From an uncultured Clostridia bacterium (GTDB lineage Bacteria; Bacillota; Clostridia; Oscillospirales; CAG-272): a DNA stretch of 16,973 nt. Both the position numbers and the translations under genes were made by a program. Positions 8,424 through 15,314 of the stretch are shown one piece after another. Each line of letters starts with the position of its first letter. The stretch's first letter is position 1. The notes beneath the pieces were generated by a model. That model was not told where the DNA came from and made no database searches. It was given only the letters and a program-made list of their open reading frames with translations. The stretch is taken from assembly GCA_937892405.1 (NCBI GenBank), contig CALAFS010000100.1, positions 1 through 16,973 on the forward strand, given 5' to 3'.

Positions 8424-8452
8424 ATTATAGCACCGGAGGGCGGAAAAGTCAA
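8424..8452 (-). promoter_or_regulatory. Sigma-A promoter of the miaB-ylbF-mutS-mutL-tgt operon
   Basis: On the minus strand, TTGACT (8452-8447) is followed after exactly 17 bases by TATAAT (8429-8424), a near-consensus housekeeping promoter. Transcription would start near 8417, about 27 bases before the miaB ATG. The -35 box overlaps the stop codon of dxs (8449-8451). No terminator hairpin is visible after dxs, so read-through from upstream is likely in addition. Confidence 0.88.
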
Positions 8453-10431
8453 TCGTCCGCCGCACCTTTTCCCCTCTTTTCGACATCGCGGCACGCGGCG
8501 AGGTGCCGACGCATGCGATCGGCAAGGCACGCGGGCGAAAGCCCGAGAGACGCATAGAGATCGCAGGGGGTGTCGGGAGACGCGAAGGTGTCGTCGATCG
8601 CCGAGATCGCCATGCGGGCGGCTGGAAGACCGAGATCCGTCAGATGTTCCTTGAGAATCATGGCGGCGCCGCCGTTGCGGATCCCCTCCTCGGCGAAGAG
8701 GATCGCCCCGGCGTCGGAAAGATACGGAAGAAGAGCCTCTGCCGTTTTCCGATAAGGAGCAAGCTCTTCAAGCAGGACGGTGCCGACCGAAATGCCCTCG
8801 GCGCGCAAAGTCGCCTCGGCGGCGAGAACACGCGTGGCAAGGGGTCCGTAGGCCACGAAGACGGCGTCCGCCCTGCCGTCGAAATCGGCTCTGACGCCGA
8901 ACGCCCCGTAGTCCTCCTTCGGATAGAACGCCTGTCTGACGGCAGGGTCCTCGTCGGTGTTCGGGTAGCGGAGGGCGACCGGCTCCTCCGTCGTCCGGAT
9001 CTGCCGCATGGCGGCAAGAAGGGTGCCGTAGGTCATGGGCGAGAGAATCCTGACGCCGGGGATCTCCGAAAGGAAGGCGACATCGAAAATTCCGTGATGG
9101 GTGGCGCCGTCGGCGACGGCAAGCCCCGCGCGGTCGATCAGCATGCGCACGGGCAGGTGCTGAAGAGCGACATCGTGAAGAATGTTGTCATAGGCGCGCT
9201 GAAGAAAGGTGGAATAGATGACGGGATAGGGGTGCATACCGCCTGCGGCAAGCCCTGCCGCAAAGGTGAGGGCGTGCTCCTCGGCAATGCCGACATCGAA
9301 ATATCTCTCGGGAAAGCGTTCTCCGAAGCGGTAAAGTCCGGTGCCGCCGCTCATCGCCGCAGTGATGGCGACGATCTTCGGATCCTTCTCCGCCTCTTTG
9401 CAAAGTTCCTCCACCGCGACGGAGTGGAAGGTGCTCGCGGGCTTTTCGCACGGGGCGACATTGTGATACGCCTCGGGGGCGTGCTCGGCGGGCTCGTAGC
9501 CCTTCCCTTTCTTTGTGATGACATGGACAAGGACATTCTTTCCGAAGCGCTTCGCTTCCCCGAGGGCGCGCTCGACGGCGACGGGGTCGTTCCCGTCCAC
9601 GGGTCCGAGATAGTAGAGTCCGAGCGCCTCAAAGTAGTTGAGGGTATAGAAGCGGCGCTTGATCTGATCTTTGAGCGCGGAGATGAGGTTCTCGAGCGGT
9701 CTGCCGATCAGGGGGATATGACGGAGAACCGACTTCGTGCGGCGCTTCCATCTACGGTAGCCCTCCGAAATGCGGACGCGTGCAAGGTAGGAGGCAAAGG
9801 CACCCTTATTGCGGGAGATGGACATGCGGTTCTCGTTCAGAATCAGAATCATGCGCAGGTCGGGGCGCACATTGTTGAGCGCCTCGTGCACCATGCCGCC
9901 GGTGTAGGCGCCGTCCCCGAGGACGGCGACGGTAAAGGCATCGCTCCCCGAGAGCTGATCCGCCTCGGCAAATCCGAGCGCGGCGGAGACGGAGGTAGAG
10001 GAATGACCGGCGCCGAAGGGATCGTGCTCGCTCTCCTTGCGGAGGGTGAAGCCCGAGAGTCCGCCGGGGGTACGGAGAGTATCGAAACGGTCTTTTCTCC
10101 CCGTGAGAATCTTATGCACATAGCTCTGATGTCCGACATCAAAGAGAATATGATCGTGCGGAGAGTCGAAGACGCGGTGAATGGCGACGGTCAGCTCGAC
10201 AACGCCGAGATTCGACGCGAGGTGTCCGCCCGACTCGCTCACATGGTCGACAAGAAAGGCGCGGATATCCCGACAGAGTGCGGGGATCTCCTCCGGGGTG
10301 AGTGCTTTTACATCTTCGGGCGTATTCACCCGGTCAAGGATCGGATAGGTGCCGGGACGCGGTGTCTCGGCGAGAAGATCATGCTTCTTCCGACTGTTCT
10401 TTTTTTCCGTTTTCGTCTTCTTTTTCAACAC
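8449..10431 (-). CDS. dxs: 1-deoxy-D-xylulose-5-phosphate synthase
   Basis: This 660-residue thiamine-diphosphate enzyme condenses pyruvate with glyceraldehyde 3-phosphate, the first step of the MEP isoprenoid pathway. Visible features are GGHLASNLG, FDVGHQSYVHKILTGR, the GHSSTS motif and the TPP motif GDGAYTGG...LILNEN. The catalytic Glu is in DVGIAEEHALTFAAG, followed by STFLQRAYDNILHDV and DRAGLAVADGATHHGIFD. AGGAGGTG (10442-10435), a full anti-SD match, ends three bases before the GTG at 10431, so I take that start. TTG at 10428 is equally well spaced, and GTG at 10437 is too close. The first 28 or so residues are Lys-rich, precede the usual YPILDRV beginning and overlap the end of the araC-type gene by 53 bases. 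The next in-frame GTG (10329) would cut conserved sequence. Confidence 0.94.
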   Translation of the reverse strand: MLKKKTKTEKKNSRKKHDLLAETPRPGTYPILDRVNTPEDVKALTPEEIPALCRDIRAFLVDHVSESGGHLASNLGVVELTVAIHRVFDSPHDHILFDVGHQSYVHKILTGRKDRFDTLRTPGGLSGFTLRKESEHDPFGAGHSSTSVSAALGFAEADQLSGSDAFTVAVLGDGAYTGGMVHEALNNVRPDLRMILILNENRMSISRNKGAFASYLARVRISEGYRRWKRRTKSVLRHIPLIGRPLENLISALKDQIKRRFYTLNYFEALGLYYLGPVDGNDPVAVERALGEAKRFGKNVLVHVITKKGKGYEPAEHAPEAYHNVAPCEKPASTFHSVAVEELCKEAEKDPKIVAITAAMSGGTGLYRFGERFPERYFDVGIAEEHALTFAAGLAAGGMHPYPVIYSTFLQRAYDNILHDVALQHLPVRMLIDRAGLAVADGATHHGIFDVAFLSEIPGVRILSPMTYGTLLAAMRQIRTTEEPVALRYPNTDEDPAVRQAFYPKEDYGAFGVRADFDGRADAVFVAYGPLATRVLAAEATLRAEGISVGTVLLEELAPYRKTAEALLPYLSDAGAILFAEEGIRNGGAAMILKEHLTDLGLPAARMAISAIDDTFASPDTPCDLYASLGLSPACLADRMRRHLAACRDVEKRGKGAADD

Positions 10432-11239
10432 CTGCACCTCCTCTCCTTCCCGCGACGGGGGACGCCCCCGTCAGTTTGACATACGCCCGATAAAAGGCGG
10501 AATAATCCCCGAAGCCGACGCGATAGGCGGCGCCGGCGGCGGTCTCGCCGTCCTCGATCATCTTCTTGGCGAGCATCACGCGCTTTTGCGTCAGGTAGCC
10601 GTGGATCGAGATGCCGTTGTGCTTTTTGAACGCGCGGCAAAGATAATATTTGCTGACGAAGAAATGACGGGCGATCCGATCGAGGGACATGCCGCCCTCG
10701 ATATGCGCGTTGAGATAGCGGATCACGCGCGCGCCGAGCTCGGCATTGTCCGCGACATCGTCGGGGTCGATCGAAGAGAGGAGCACGACGATCTCGGAGA
10801 GGAGCATCTGCATATAGGCGACGCGCTTCTCCTCCGGAAGGGAGGCGGCGAGCGAAAAGCGCTCGAAGGCGGCAAGCAGGCTCGGCGGTAAGGAGGCGGC
10901 GGAATAAAAACCGCACCCCTCCGCCGTGCAAAGCCCTTCCACCAAAGGGCGCGCCGCATCGGCAAGAGCAAGCTGCGAAAAGTTCACGACATAGCGCTCG
11001 TAGGCGCCCTCTCTCGAGACATCGACGAAATGGTAGGTGGTCGGGTGAATGACCATCAGGGTGCCGGGACGCATGGCATATTCGCTTCCCTCTATGATAT
11101 ATCTGCCCTTCCCCTCCGCGACATAAAGAATCTCGTAGGTATCATGGCAATGGTTCTGTCCGAAGCCGCGCGGGACGGGATCGTCGTAAGAGGCGCAAAA
11201 CTCGATGCCGCCGCCTTCCAGTCGCTGAATTCTGTGCAC
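10379..11239 (-). CDS. AraC-family transcriptional regulator with cupin sensor domain
   Basis: This is a 286-residue one-component regulator. Residues about 25-90 form a cupin sensor (NHCHDTYEILYV, then RPGTLMVIHPTTYHF), like the sugar-binding domain of AraC/RhaS. The C-terminal domain has two helix-turn-helices: SLDRIARHFFVSKYYLCRAF (185-204) and the AAYRVGFGDYSAFYRAYVK region (237-255) typical of the family. I use the GTG at 11239, which has AAAGGAGGG six bases upstream. A TTG at 11266 lies on the wrong side of that ribosome site. After the family core (LTGASP) a charged tail of about 25 residues overlaps dxs. The gene is divergent from the sugar operon, so it most likely regulates those genes and itself. 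Effector unknown. Confidence 0.92.
   Translation of the reverse strand: MHRIQRLEGGGIEFCASYDDPVPRGFGQNHCHDTYEILYVAEGKGRYIIEGSEYAMRPGTLMVIHPTTYHFVDVSREGAYERYVVNFSQLALADAARPLVEGLCTAEGCGFYSAASLPPSLLAAFERFSLAASLPEEKRVAYMQMLLSEIVVLLSSIDPDDVADNAELGARVIRYLNAHIEGGMSLDRIARHFFVSKYYLCRAFKKHNGISIHGYLTQKRVMLAKKMIEDGETAAGAAYRVGFGDYSAFYRAYVKLTGASPVAGRRGGAGVEKEDENGKKEQSEEA
10435..10442 (-). promoter_or_regulatory. Ribosome binding site of dxs inside the araC-type gene
   Basis: The minus strand reads AGGAGGTG, a complete match to the 16S anti-Shine-Dalgarno. It lies inside the coding region for the C-terminal tail of the AraC regulator. Start codons GTG (10431) and TTG (10428) follow at workable distances. 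It supports translation of dxs from an overlapping start. Confidence 0.8.
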
Positions 11240-11291
11240 GGTATGCCCTCCTTTCTTTCTTGTCAAAGTTACGGTTTACGCGTTTTTCTCT

Positions 11292-11320
11292 ATTTTACCA
11301 CAAGCGGGCAATTTTTGCAA
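11292..11320 (-). promoter_or_regulatory. Predicted promoter of the araC-type gene
   Basis: On the minus strand TTGCAA (11320-11315) is followed after 17 bases by TAAAAT (11297-11292). Transcription would start near 11285, giving a leader of about 46 bases before the GTG at 11239. The -35 lies inside the left arm of the inverted repeat, which suggests autoregulation. Confidence 0.65.
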
Positions 11321-11371
11321 TAGTTTTTGCAACAGTCGCAAACATATTTTTATTGCAATGCAAAAATTGCC
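11307..11371. promoter_or_regulatory. Inverted and direct repeats in the divergent control region (probable AraC-type operator)
   Basis: GGCAATTTTTGCA (11307-11319) and TGCAAAAATTGCC (11359-11371) are perfect 13-bp inverted arms, 52 bp centre to centre, close to five helical turns. TTTTTGCAA is also directly repeated at 11312-11320 and 11324-11332, and the palindrome ATTGCAAT lies at 11352-11359. The repeats overlap or abut the -35 boxes of both divergent promoters. This arrangement fits binding by a dimeric AraC-family protein, with looping possible. The regulator assignment rests on adjacency only. Confidence 0.65.
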
Positions 11372-11381
11372 GTGTTACAAT
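11353..11381 (+). promoter_or_regulatory. Predicted promoter of the sugar-catabolism operon
   Basis: TTGCAA (11353-11358) and TACAAT (11376-11381) are separated by exactly 17 bases. Transcription would start near 11388, leaving a leader of about 63 bases before the ATG at 11451. That leader contains a small CCCG-GAAA-CGGG hairpin (11414-11425) with a GNRA-type loop, too small to call a riboswitch. The right arm of the 13-bp inverted repeat fills most of the promoter spacer. Confidence 0.75.
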
Positions 11382-11450
11382 AAAGGCAGAGACAATTCCC
11401 CGCAAAAAATGCCCCCGGAAACGGGAGTGCGACAAAGAGAGGTATACAGC

Positions 11451-12203
11451 ATGAAACTCGGTGCGCAATTCTACACACTCAGAGAAAGAGCAAAGACGCC
11501 GGAGGGACTCCGTGCCTGCTTTTCCGCCATGCATGACATCGGCTATGAGGCAGCGCAGATGTCCGCCGTCTGTCAGGTGGCGCCGGAGGAATTCCGCGCG
11601 CTCTCGGAAGAGTTTTCCCTTCCCATCACCTGCACGCACACGCCCTTCTCCCGCATTACGGAAGAGACGGACGATGTGATCCGCGAACACAAAATCTACG
11701 GTTGCCCCGTGATCGGTATCGGCTCGATGCCGAACGAATACCGCGGCTCGCTCGAGGGCGTGCGCGCTTTCCTCCGCGCGGTGGCGGAACCGATGAAGAA
11801 AATCGAGGCGGCGGGTCTGCGCTTCGCTTATCACAACCACGCCTTTGAATTCGACGATCTCGGCGGAACCGACGCGTACTCGCGCCTGATCGAAGAGGCA
11901 CCCGCGCTGAATTTCATTCTCGACACATATTGGTGCGTCTATGCGGGCAAGGACCCCAGAGAGTTTATCAGACTCTTCGGCAAAGAAAGAATGACGAATG
12001 TCCATTTCAAGGATATGAAAACTTCGCCGAAAGGCGCCATCTGTCCCTGCGGGGCGGGAATCATCGACTTCGCACCCTATGTGAAGCTGTGCGACGAGCT
12101 CGGAATCCCGAATGCGCTCGTAGAGCAGGACAACGCGCCCGAGCTTGGCGACGAGTTCGAGCAGATGGCGTTCAGTTACCGCCATCTCGCACCGCTGTTT
12201 TAA
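11451..12203 (+). CDS. Sugar phosphate isomerase/epimerase-like TIM barrel protein
   Basis: This 250-residue protein has the xylose-isomerase-like TIM-barrel fold (AP_endonuc_2 family). Such enzymes isomerise or epimerise sugars, keto-sugars or inositols through a divalent metal. The likely metal ligands sit in the usual strand-end motifs: YHNHAFEF (127-134; E133), LDTYW (D158), NVHFKDM (H185) and LVEQD (E225). It begins with KLGAQFYTLR, typical of the group. I take the ATG at 11451, with GAGAGG nine bases upstream; the open frame reaches back to 11358, but that stretch contains the promoter -10 and leader. It is the first gene of the operon, and the next gene starts nine bases after its stop. 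The substrate cannot be told; a role in keto-sugar or hexuronate metabolism is inferred from neighbours. Confidence 0.88.
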   Translation: MKLGAQFYTLRERAKTPEGLRACFSAMHDIGYEAAQMSAVCQVAPEEFRALSEEFSLPITCTHTPFSRITEETDDVIREHKIYGCPVIGIGSMPNEYRGSLEGVRAFLRAVAEPMKKIEAAGLRFAYHNHAFEFDDLGGTDAYSRLIEEAPALNFILDTYWCVYAGKDPREFIRLFGKERMTNVHFKDMKTSPKGAICPCGAGIIDFAPYVKLCDELGIPNALVEQDNAPELGDEFEQMAFSYRHLAPLF

Positions 12204-12212
12204 GGAGGAGCT

Positions 12213-13091
12213 ATGGCTGAATTCTATTTTTCCGCCTTCGCGGACGAAGCGGCAAACGACCTTGACGGACAGATCGCCGCACTGCGCAATGCGGACATTC
12301 ACTTTATCGAACCGCGCAGTATCGACGGACGCGGAATCCTCGAATTCTCGGAAGAGGAACTCAAAGAAATCCGGGCGAAGCTCGACGGGGCAAAGATCCG
12401 CGTCGGCTCGCTCGGCTCTCCGATCGGAAAGTACGGAATCGACGAGGACTTTGAAAGCTACAAGACAGTGTTTGAAAAAGCGCTCGTGACCTGTAAAATC
12501 CTCGGGACGGACAGAATGCGCATGTTCAGCTTTTTCGTGGAGCAAAAGGATCTCGCAAAAAAGCGCGAGGAGGTGCTCCGCCGTCTCGCCTACATGACAA
12601 AGCGTGCGGAAGAGGTCGGCATAAAGCTCTGCCATGAGAACGAATCGCGCATTTACGGGCAGATGCCCCGCGAGGTCGGCGATCTTCTCACTTCCCTGCC
12701 TGCGCTCGGCGGTATTTTCGACCCGGCGAACTATGTGGTGAACGGTGCGGATCCCCTCGAGGGTATCCGCGCGACGCTCCCCTCCCTCGTCTATCTTCAT
12801 ATCAAAGACGCACTCCCCGACGGGACGATCCTCCCCGCGGGAGAGGGAGAGGGACACATCGGCGAGATCCTCGATCTTGTCGACGCGCACACCGACGCTC
12901 CCGTCATGCTGACGGTGGAGCCGCACCTCAAGTCCTTCGACGCCTTCGCGCAGATCGACACGCACCATCTGCGCGGCAAGCACATATTCAAAAACAACCG
13001 GGAATCCTTCGCCTTTGCGGTAAGCGCCCTTGAGGGGGTCCTCCGCGAGCGGGGCTATCGGAAAGGAGACATGGGAAGATGGAAAAAGTAA
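12213..13091 (+). CDS. Second sugar phosphate isomerase/epimerase-like TIM barrel protein
   Basis: A 292-residue xylose-isomerase-like TIM barrel, clearly different in sequence from the preceding gene. Candidate metal ligands are in LCHENE (E142 or E144), GIFDPANYV (D170), VYLHIKDA (H196) and LTVEPHLK (E236). PAGEGEGHIGEIL (208-220) is a loop common in this group near the active site. The strong AAGGAGGAG site begins at the end of the previous gene, with the ATG at 12213, so translation is probably coupled. Its last 13 bases overlap the start of the following dehydrogenase gene. Two different barrels next to two dehydrogenases suggest a multistep conversion with keto-sugar intermediates; the individual reactions are not known. 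Confidence 0.88.
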   Translation: MAEFYFSAFADEAANDLDGQIAALRNADIHFIEPRSIDGRGILEFSEEELKEIRAKLDGAKIRVGSLGSPIGKYGIDEDFESYKTVFEKALVTCKILGTDRMRMFSFFVEQKDLAKKREEVLRRLAYMTKRAEEVGIKLCHENESRIYGQMPREVGDLLTSLPALGGIFDPANYVVNGADPLEGIRATLPSLVYLHIKDALPDGTILPAGEGEGHIGEILDLVDAHTDAPVMLTVEPHLKSFDAFAQIDTHHLRGKHIFKNNRESFAFAVSALEGVLRERGYRKGDMGRWKK

Positions 13092-14233
13092 GATTCGGTA
13101 TCATCGGTTACGGAAACATGGGTTCCGGACACGCAAAGCACTTTCATGAAGGGCAGATCAAAAACGGCATACTGACGGCGATCTGCGACATCAACCCCGT
13201 GAAGATCGCGGCGGCAAAGGAAATCTTCGGCGACAGCGTGAAATACTTTGACGCGCCCGAGGCTCTCTTCGCCTCCGGGGTATGCGACGCGGTGATGATC
13301 TGCACGCCGCACTATCTGCATCCGACGCTCGCCATGGCGGCACAGGATGCTGGGCTTCACTGCATTGTGGAAAAGCCCGCGGGCGTCTACACGCTCCAGG
13401 TTAAGGAGATGATCGAACACGCGAAAAAGTCGGATAAAATCCTCGGCATCATGTTCAACCAGAGAACCAATCCCGCCTTCCGCAAAATGCGCGAAATGGT
13501 GCAAAACGGGTCAATCGGTAAAGTTAAGCGTACAAACTGGATCATTACCGACTGGTATCGGACACAGGAATACTATGACAGCGGTTCATGGCGCGCGACA
13601 TGGAAAGGCGAGGGTGGCGGTGTCCTTTACAACCAGGCGCCCCATCAGCTCGACCTCTTCCAGTGGATTGTCGGCATGATGCCCTCGAAGCTCCACGCCT
13701 TCTGCCATTTCGGCAAATGGCATGACATTGAAGTGGAAGACGATGTGACCTGCTATGTCGAATATCCGAACGGGGCGACCGGTGTCTTCATCACGACGAC
13801 GGCGGACGCACCGGGAACCAACCGCTTTGAAATCACGGGTTCTAAGGGGACGCTGATTTACGAAAACAACAAGCTCTATTTCAAGGAGCTGGAAATCGAC
13901 GAGCGGGAATACTGCTTTGCTACCTACACGGGCTTTCAGAAGCCGCCCTGCCGTCCGACGGTGGAGGTGCCGCTCGAGGGAGAAAACAGCCAGCATGTCG
14001 GCATCGTCAACAATGTGGCAAACGCGATCCTCGGTTTGGAGCCTCTCTACGCGCCGGCGGAAGACGGTCTTTGCGGCGTGGAACTTGCCAACGCGATGCA
14101 CCTCTCGACCTGGCTCGGTCGCGATGTGACTCTGCCGATCGACGACAATCTCTTCTATGAAGAATTGAAGAAACGGATCGCGATCTCGAAGCCGCACCGT
14201 CCGGTCGACGACTCCAAAATCTCGACCCAATAA
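13079..14233 (+). CDS. Gfo/Idh/MocA family oxidoreductase
   Basis: A 384-residue NAD(P)-dependent sugar dehydrogenase of the Gfo/Idh/MocA family. The N-terminal Rossmann fold has GIIGYGNMGSGH (GxGxxG at 10-15) and ends in VEKPAG (catalytic-site K99). The C-terminal alpha/beta domain carries GEGGGVLYNQAPHQLDLFQW (H189, D192), in which Asn replaces the first Asp of the more usual DxGxH motif. GKWHDIEVEDDVTCY and FEITGSKGTLIYE are typical of a clostridial subgroup. Family members oxidise or reduce ring hydroxyls of sugars, glycosides or inositols; some make 3-keto-glycosides. AAGGAG sits 11 bases before the ATG, and the start overlaps the previous gene by 13 bases. The exact substrate is unknown. 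Confidence 0.9.
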   Translation: MEKVRFGIIGYGNMGSGHAKHFHEGQIKNGILTAICDINPVKIAAAKEIFGDSVKYFDAPEALFASGVCDAVMICTPHYLHPTLAMAAQDAGLHCIVEKPAGVYTLQVKEMIEHAKKSDKILGIMFNQRTNPAFRKMREMVQNGSIGKVKRTNWIITDWYRTQEYYDSGSWRATWKGEGGGVLYNQAPHQLDLFQWIVGMMPSKLHAFCHFGKWHDIEVEDDVTCYVEYPNGATGVFITTTADAPGTNRFEITGSKGTLIYENNKLYFKELEIDEREYCFATYTGFQKPPCRPTVEVPLEGENSQHVGIVNNVANAILGLEPLYAPAEDGLCGVELANAMHLSTWLGRDVTLPIDDNLFYEELKKRIAISKPHRPVDDSKISTQ

Positions 14234-14255
14234 ACCGAAAGCGAGGTTCCGCACG

Positions 14256-15260
14256 ATGGAAAATCAGCCGTTTCGCATAGCGCTCGTCGGATGCGGTGCG
14301 ATCGCACCGAACCACCTCTATGCCCTCTCGCAGAATACCGATGTGCGTGTCGTGGCGCTCGTCGACCCGAAGACGGAACGGGCGGAGGCAATGCGGGAAA
14401 AATACGCAGCCGACGCGGAGATCTTCGCCGATTACGAAGAGATGCTGTGCAAAGTGCACCCCGACAGCGTGCACATCTGCACGCCGCACTATCTGCACGC
14501 GCCGATGGCAATCCGCGCGCTGTCCGAAGATATTCATGTCTTTCTCGAAAAGCCGATGTGCCGCACCGAAGAGGAGATTCCCCTTCTCCTCGAGGCGGCG
14601 AAAAAGAGCCGCGGGAAGATCACCGTATCCTTCCAGAACCGACTGAACCCGACGACCCTCGCCGCCGAAAAAATTGCGGCGGAGGACGGCGGTGTGCTCC
14701 GCGCTTACGGCACGGTATTTTGGGATCGGGGAGAAAAATATTATACCGAAAGCGGCTGGCGCGGCAAGAAAGAAACGGAAGGCGGCGGCGTGCTCATCAA
14801 TCAGGCGATTCACACGCTGGATCTGCTCTGCTACTTTCTCGGGCGCCCCGTCCGTGTGACGGCAACGACGGCGAACCACCATCTGAAGGGGATCATTGAT
14901 GTCGAGGACAGCGCCGAAGGGAAAATCGAATTCGAGGGGGGAAAGAATGCGGGCTTTTACGCGACGACCTCTTTTACCGGAGGATGCGAGACGACGGTCT
15001 TTCTCGAGACGGCGCACCACCGTCTTGAAATCCGGACGCCCGATCTGTACCTTGACGGCGAGAAGGTGAACCTGCCGAAGACGCTCGCGCTCCCTGTGGG
15101 CAAAGAATGTTACGGTGCGGGACACACCTATCTTATCGACCGTTTCTATGCCGCACTGCGTGCGGGGAAAGAGGTGCCGATCCCGCCGTGTGAGGCGCAA
15201 TACGCGCTCCGTATTCTTCTCGCGGCATACCGTTCTTTTGACAAGCCTGCGGAAGTATAA
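14256..15260 (+). CDS. Second Gfo/Idh/MocA family oxidoreductase
   Basis: A 334-residue member of the same family as the preceding gene. The nucleotide-binding motif is VGCGAIAPNH (GxGxxA, 12-17), the EKP motif is LEKPMC (K99) and the C-terminal catalytic motif is GGGVLINQAIHTLDLL (H186, D189). It shares with its neighbour the segment ICTPHYLH and an (F)NQR/QNRLNP-type strand, so the two are distant paralogues. It is about 50 residues shorter at the C-terminus. A pair of such dehydrogenases can oxidise and then re-reduce the same carbon with an isomerase between them, giving net epimerisation, as in the E. coli Ycj guloside pathway. That role is inference. GCGAGG lies nine bases before the ATG, 22 bases after the previous gene. 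Confidence 0.9.
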   Translation: MENQPFRIALVGCGAIAPNHLYALSQNTDVRVVALVDPKTERAEAMREKYAADAEIFADYEEMLCKVHPDSVHICTPHYLHAPMAIRALSEDIHVFLEKPMCRTEEEIPLLLEAAKKSRGKITVSFQNRLNPTTLAAEKIAAEDGGVLRAYGTVFWDRGEKYYTESGWRGKKETEGGGVLINQAIHTLDLLCYFLGRPVRVTATTANHHLKGIIDVEDSAEGKIEFEGGKNAGFYATTSFTGGCETTVFLETAHHRLEIRTPDLYLDGEKVNLPKTLALPVGKECYGAGHTYLIDRFYAALRAGKEVPIPPCEAQYALRILLAAYRSFDKPAEV

Positions 15261-15314
15261 TCCACTTTTTGAAAATAATTCTTTACAATACATAGAGTAT
15301 AGAGGAAACCTGCC

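Noticed and set aside
8503..10479. 658-residue plus-strand open frame opposite dxs
   Set aside because: It lies antisense to a clear dxs gene. Its Asp/Gly/Arg-rich composition is the usual shadow of a GC-rich codon-biased gene. It has no recognisable domain or credible ribosome site.
11388..11450. Riboswitch in the leader of the sugar operon
   Set aside because: Only a 4-bp hairpin with a GAAA loop is visible; there is no larger conserved-looking fold or expression platform.
15269..15298. Possible promoter before uxuA (TTGAAA, then TAGAGT after 18 bases)
   Set aside because: The -10 match is poor and the gap is only 54 bases inside an apparent operon; AT-richness alone could produce it. It may still be a weak internal start.
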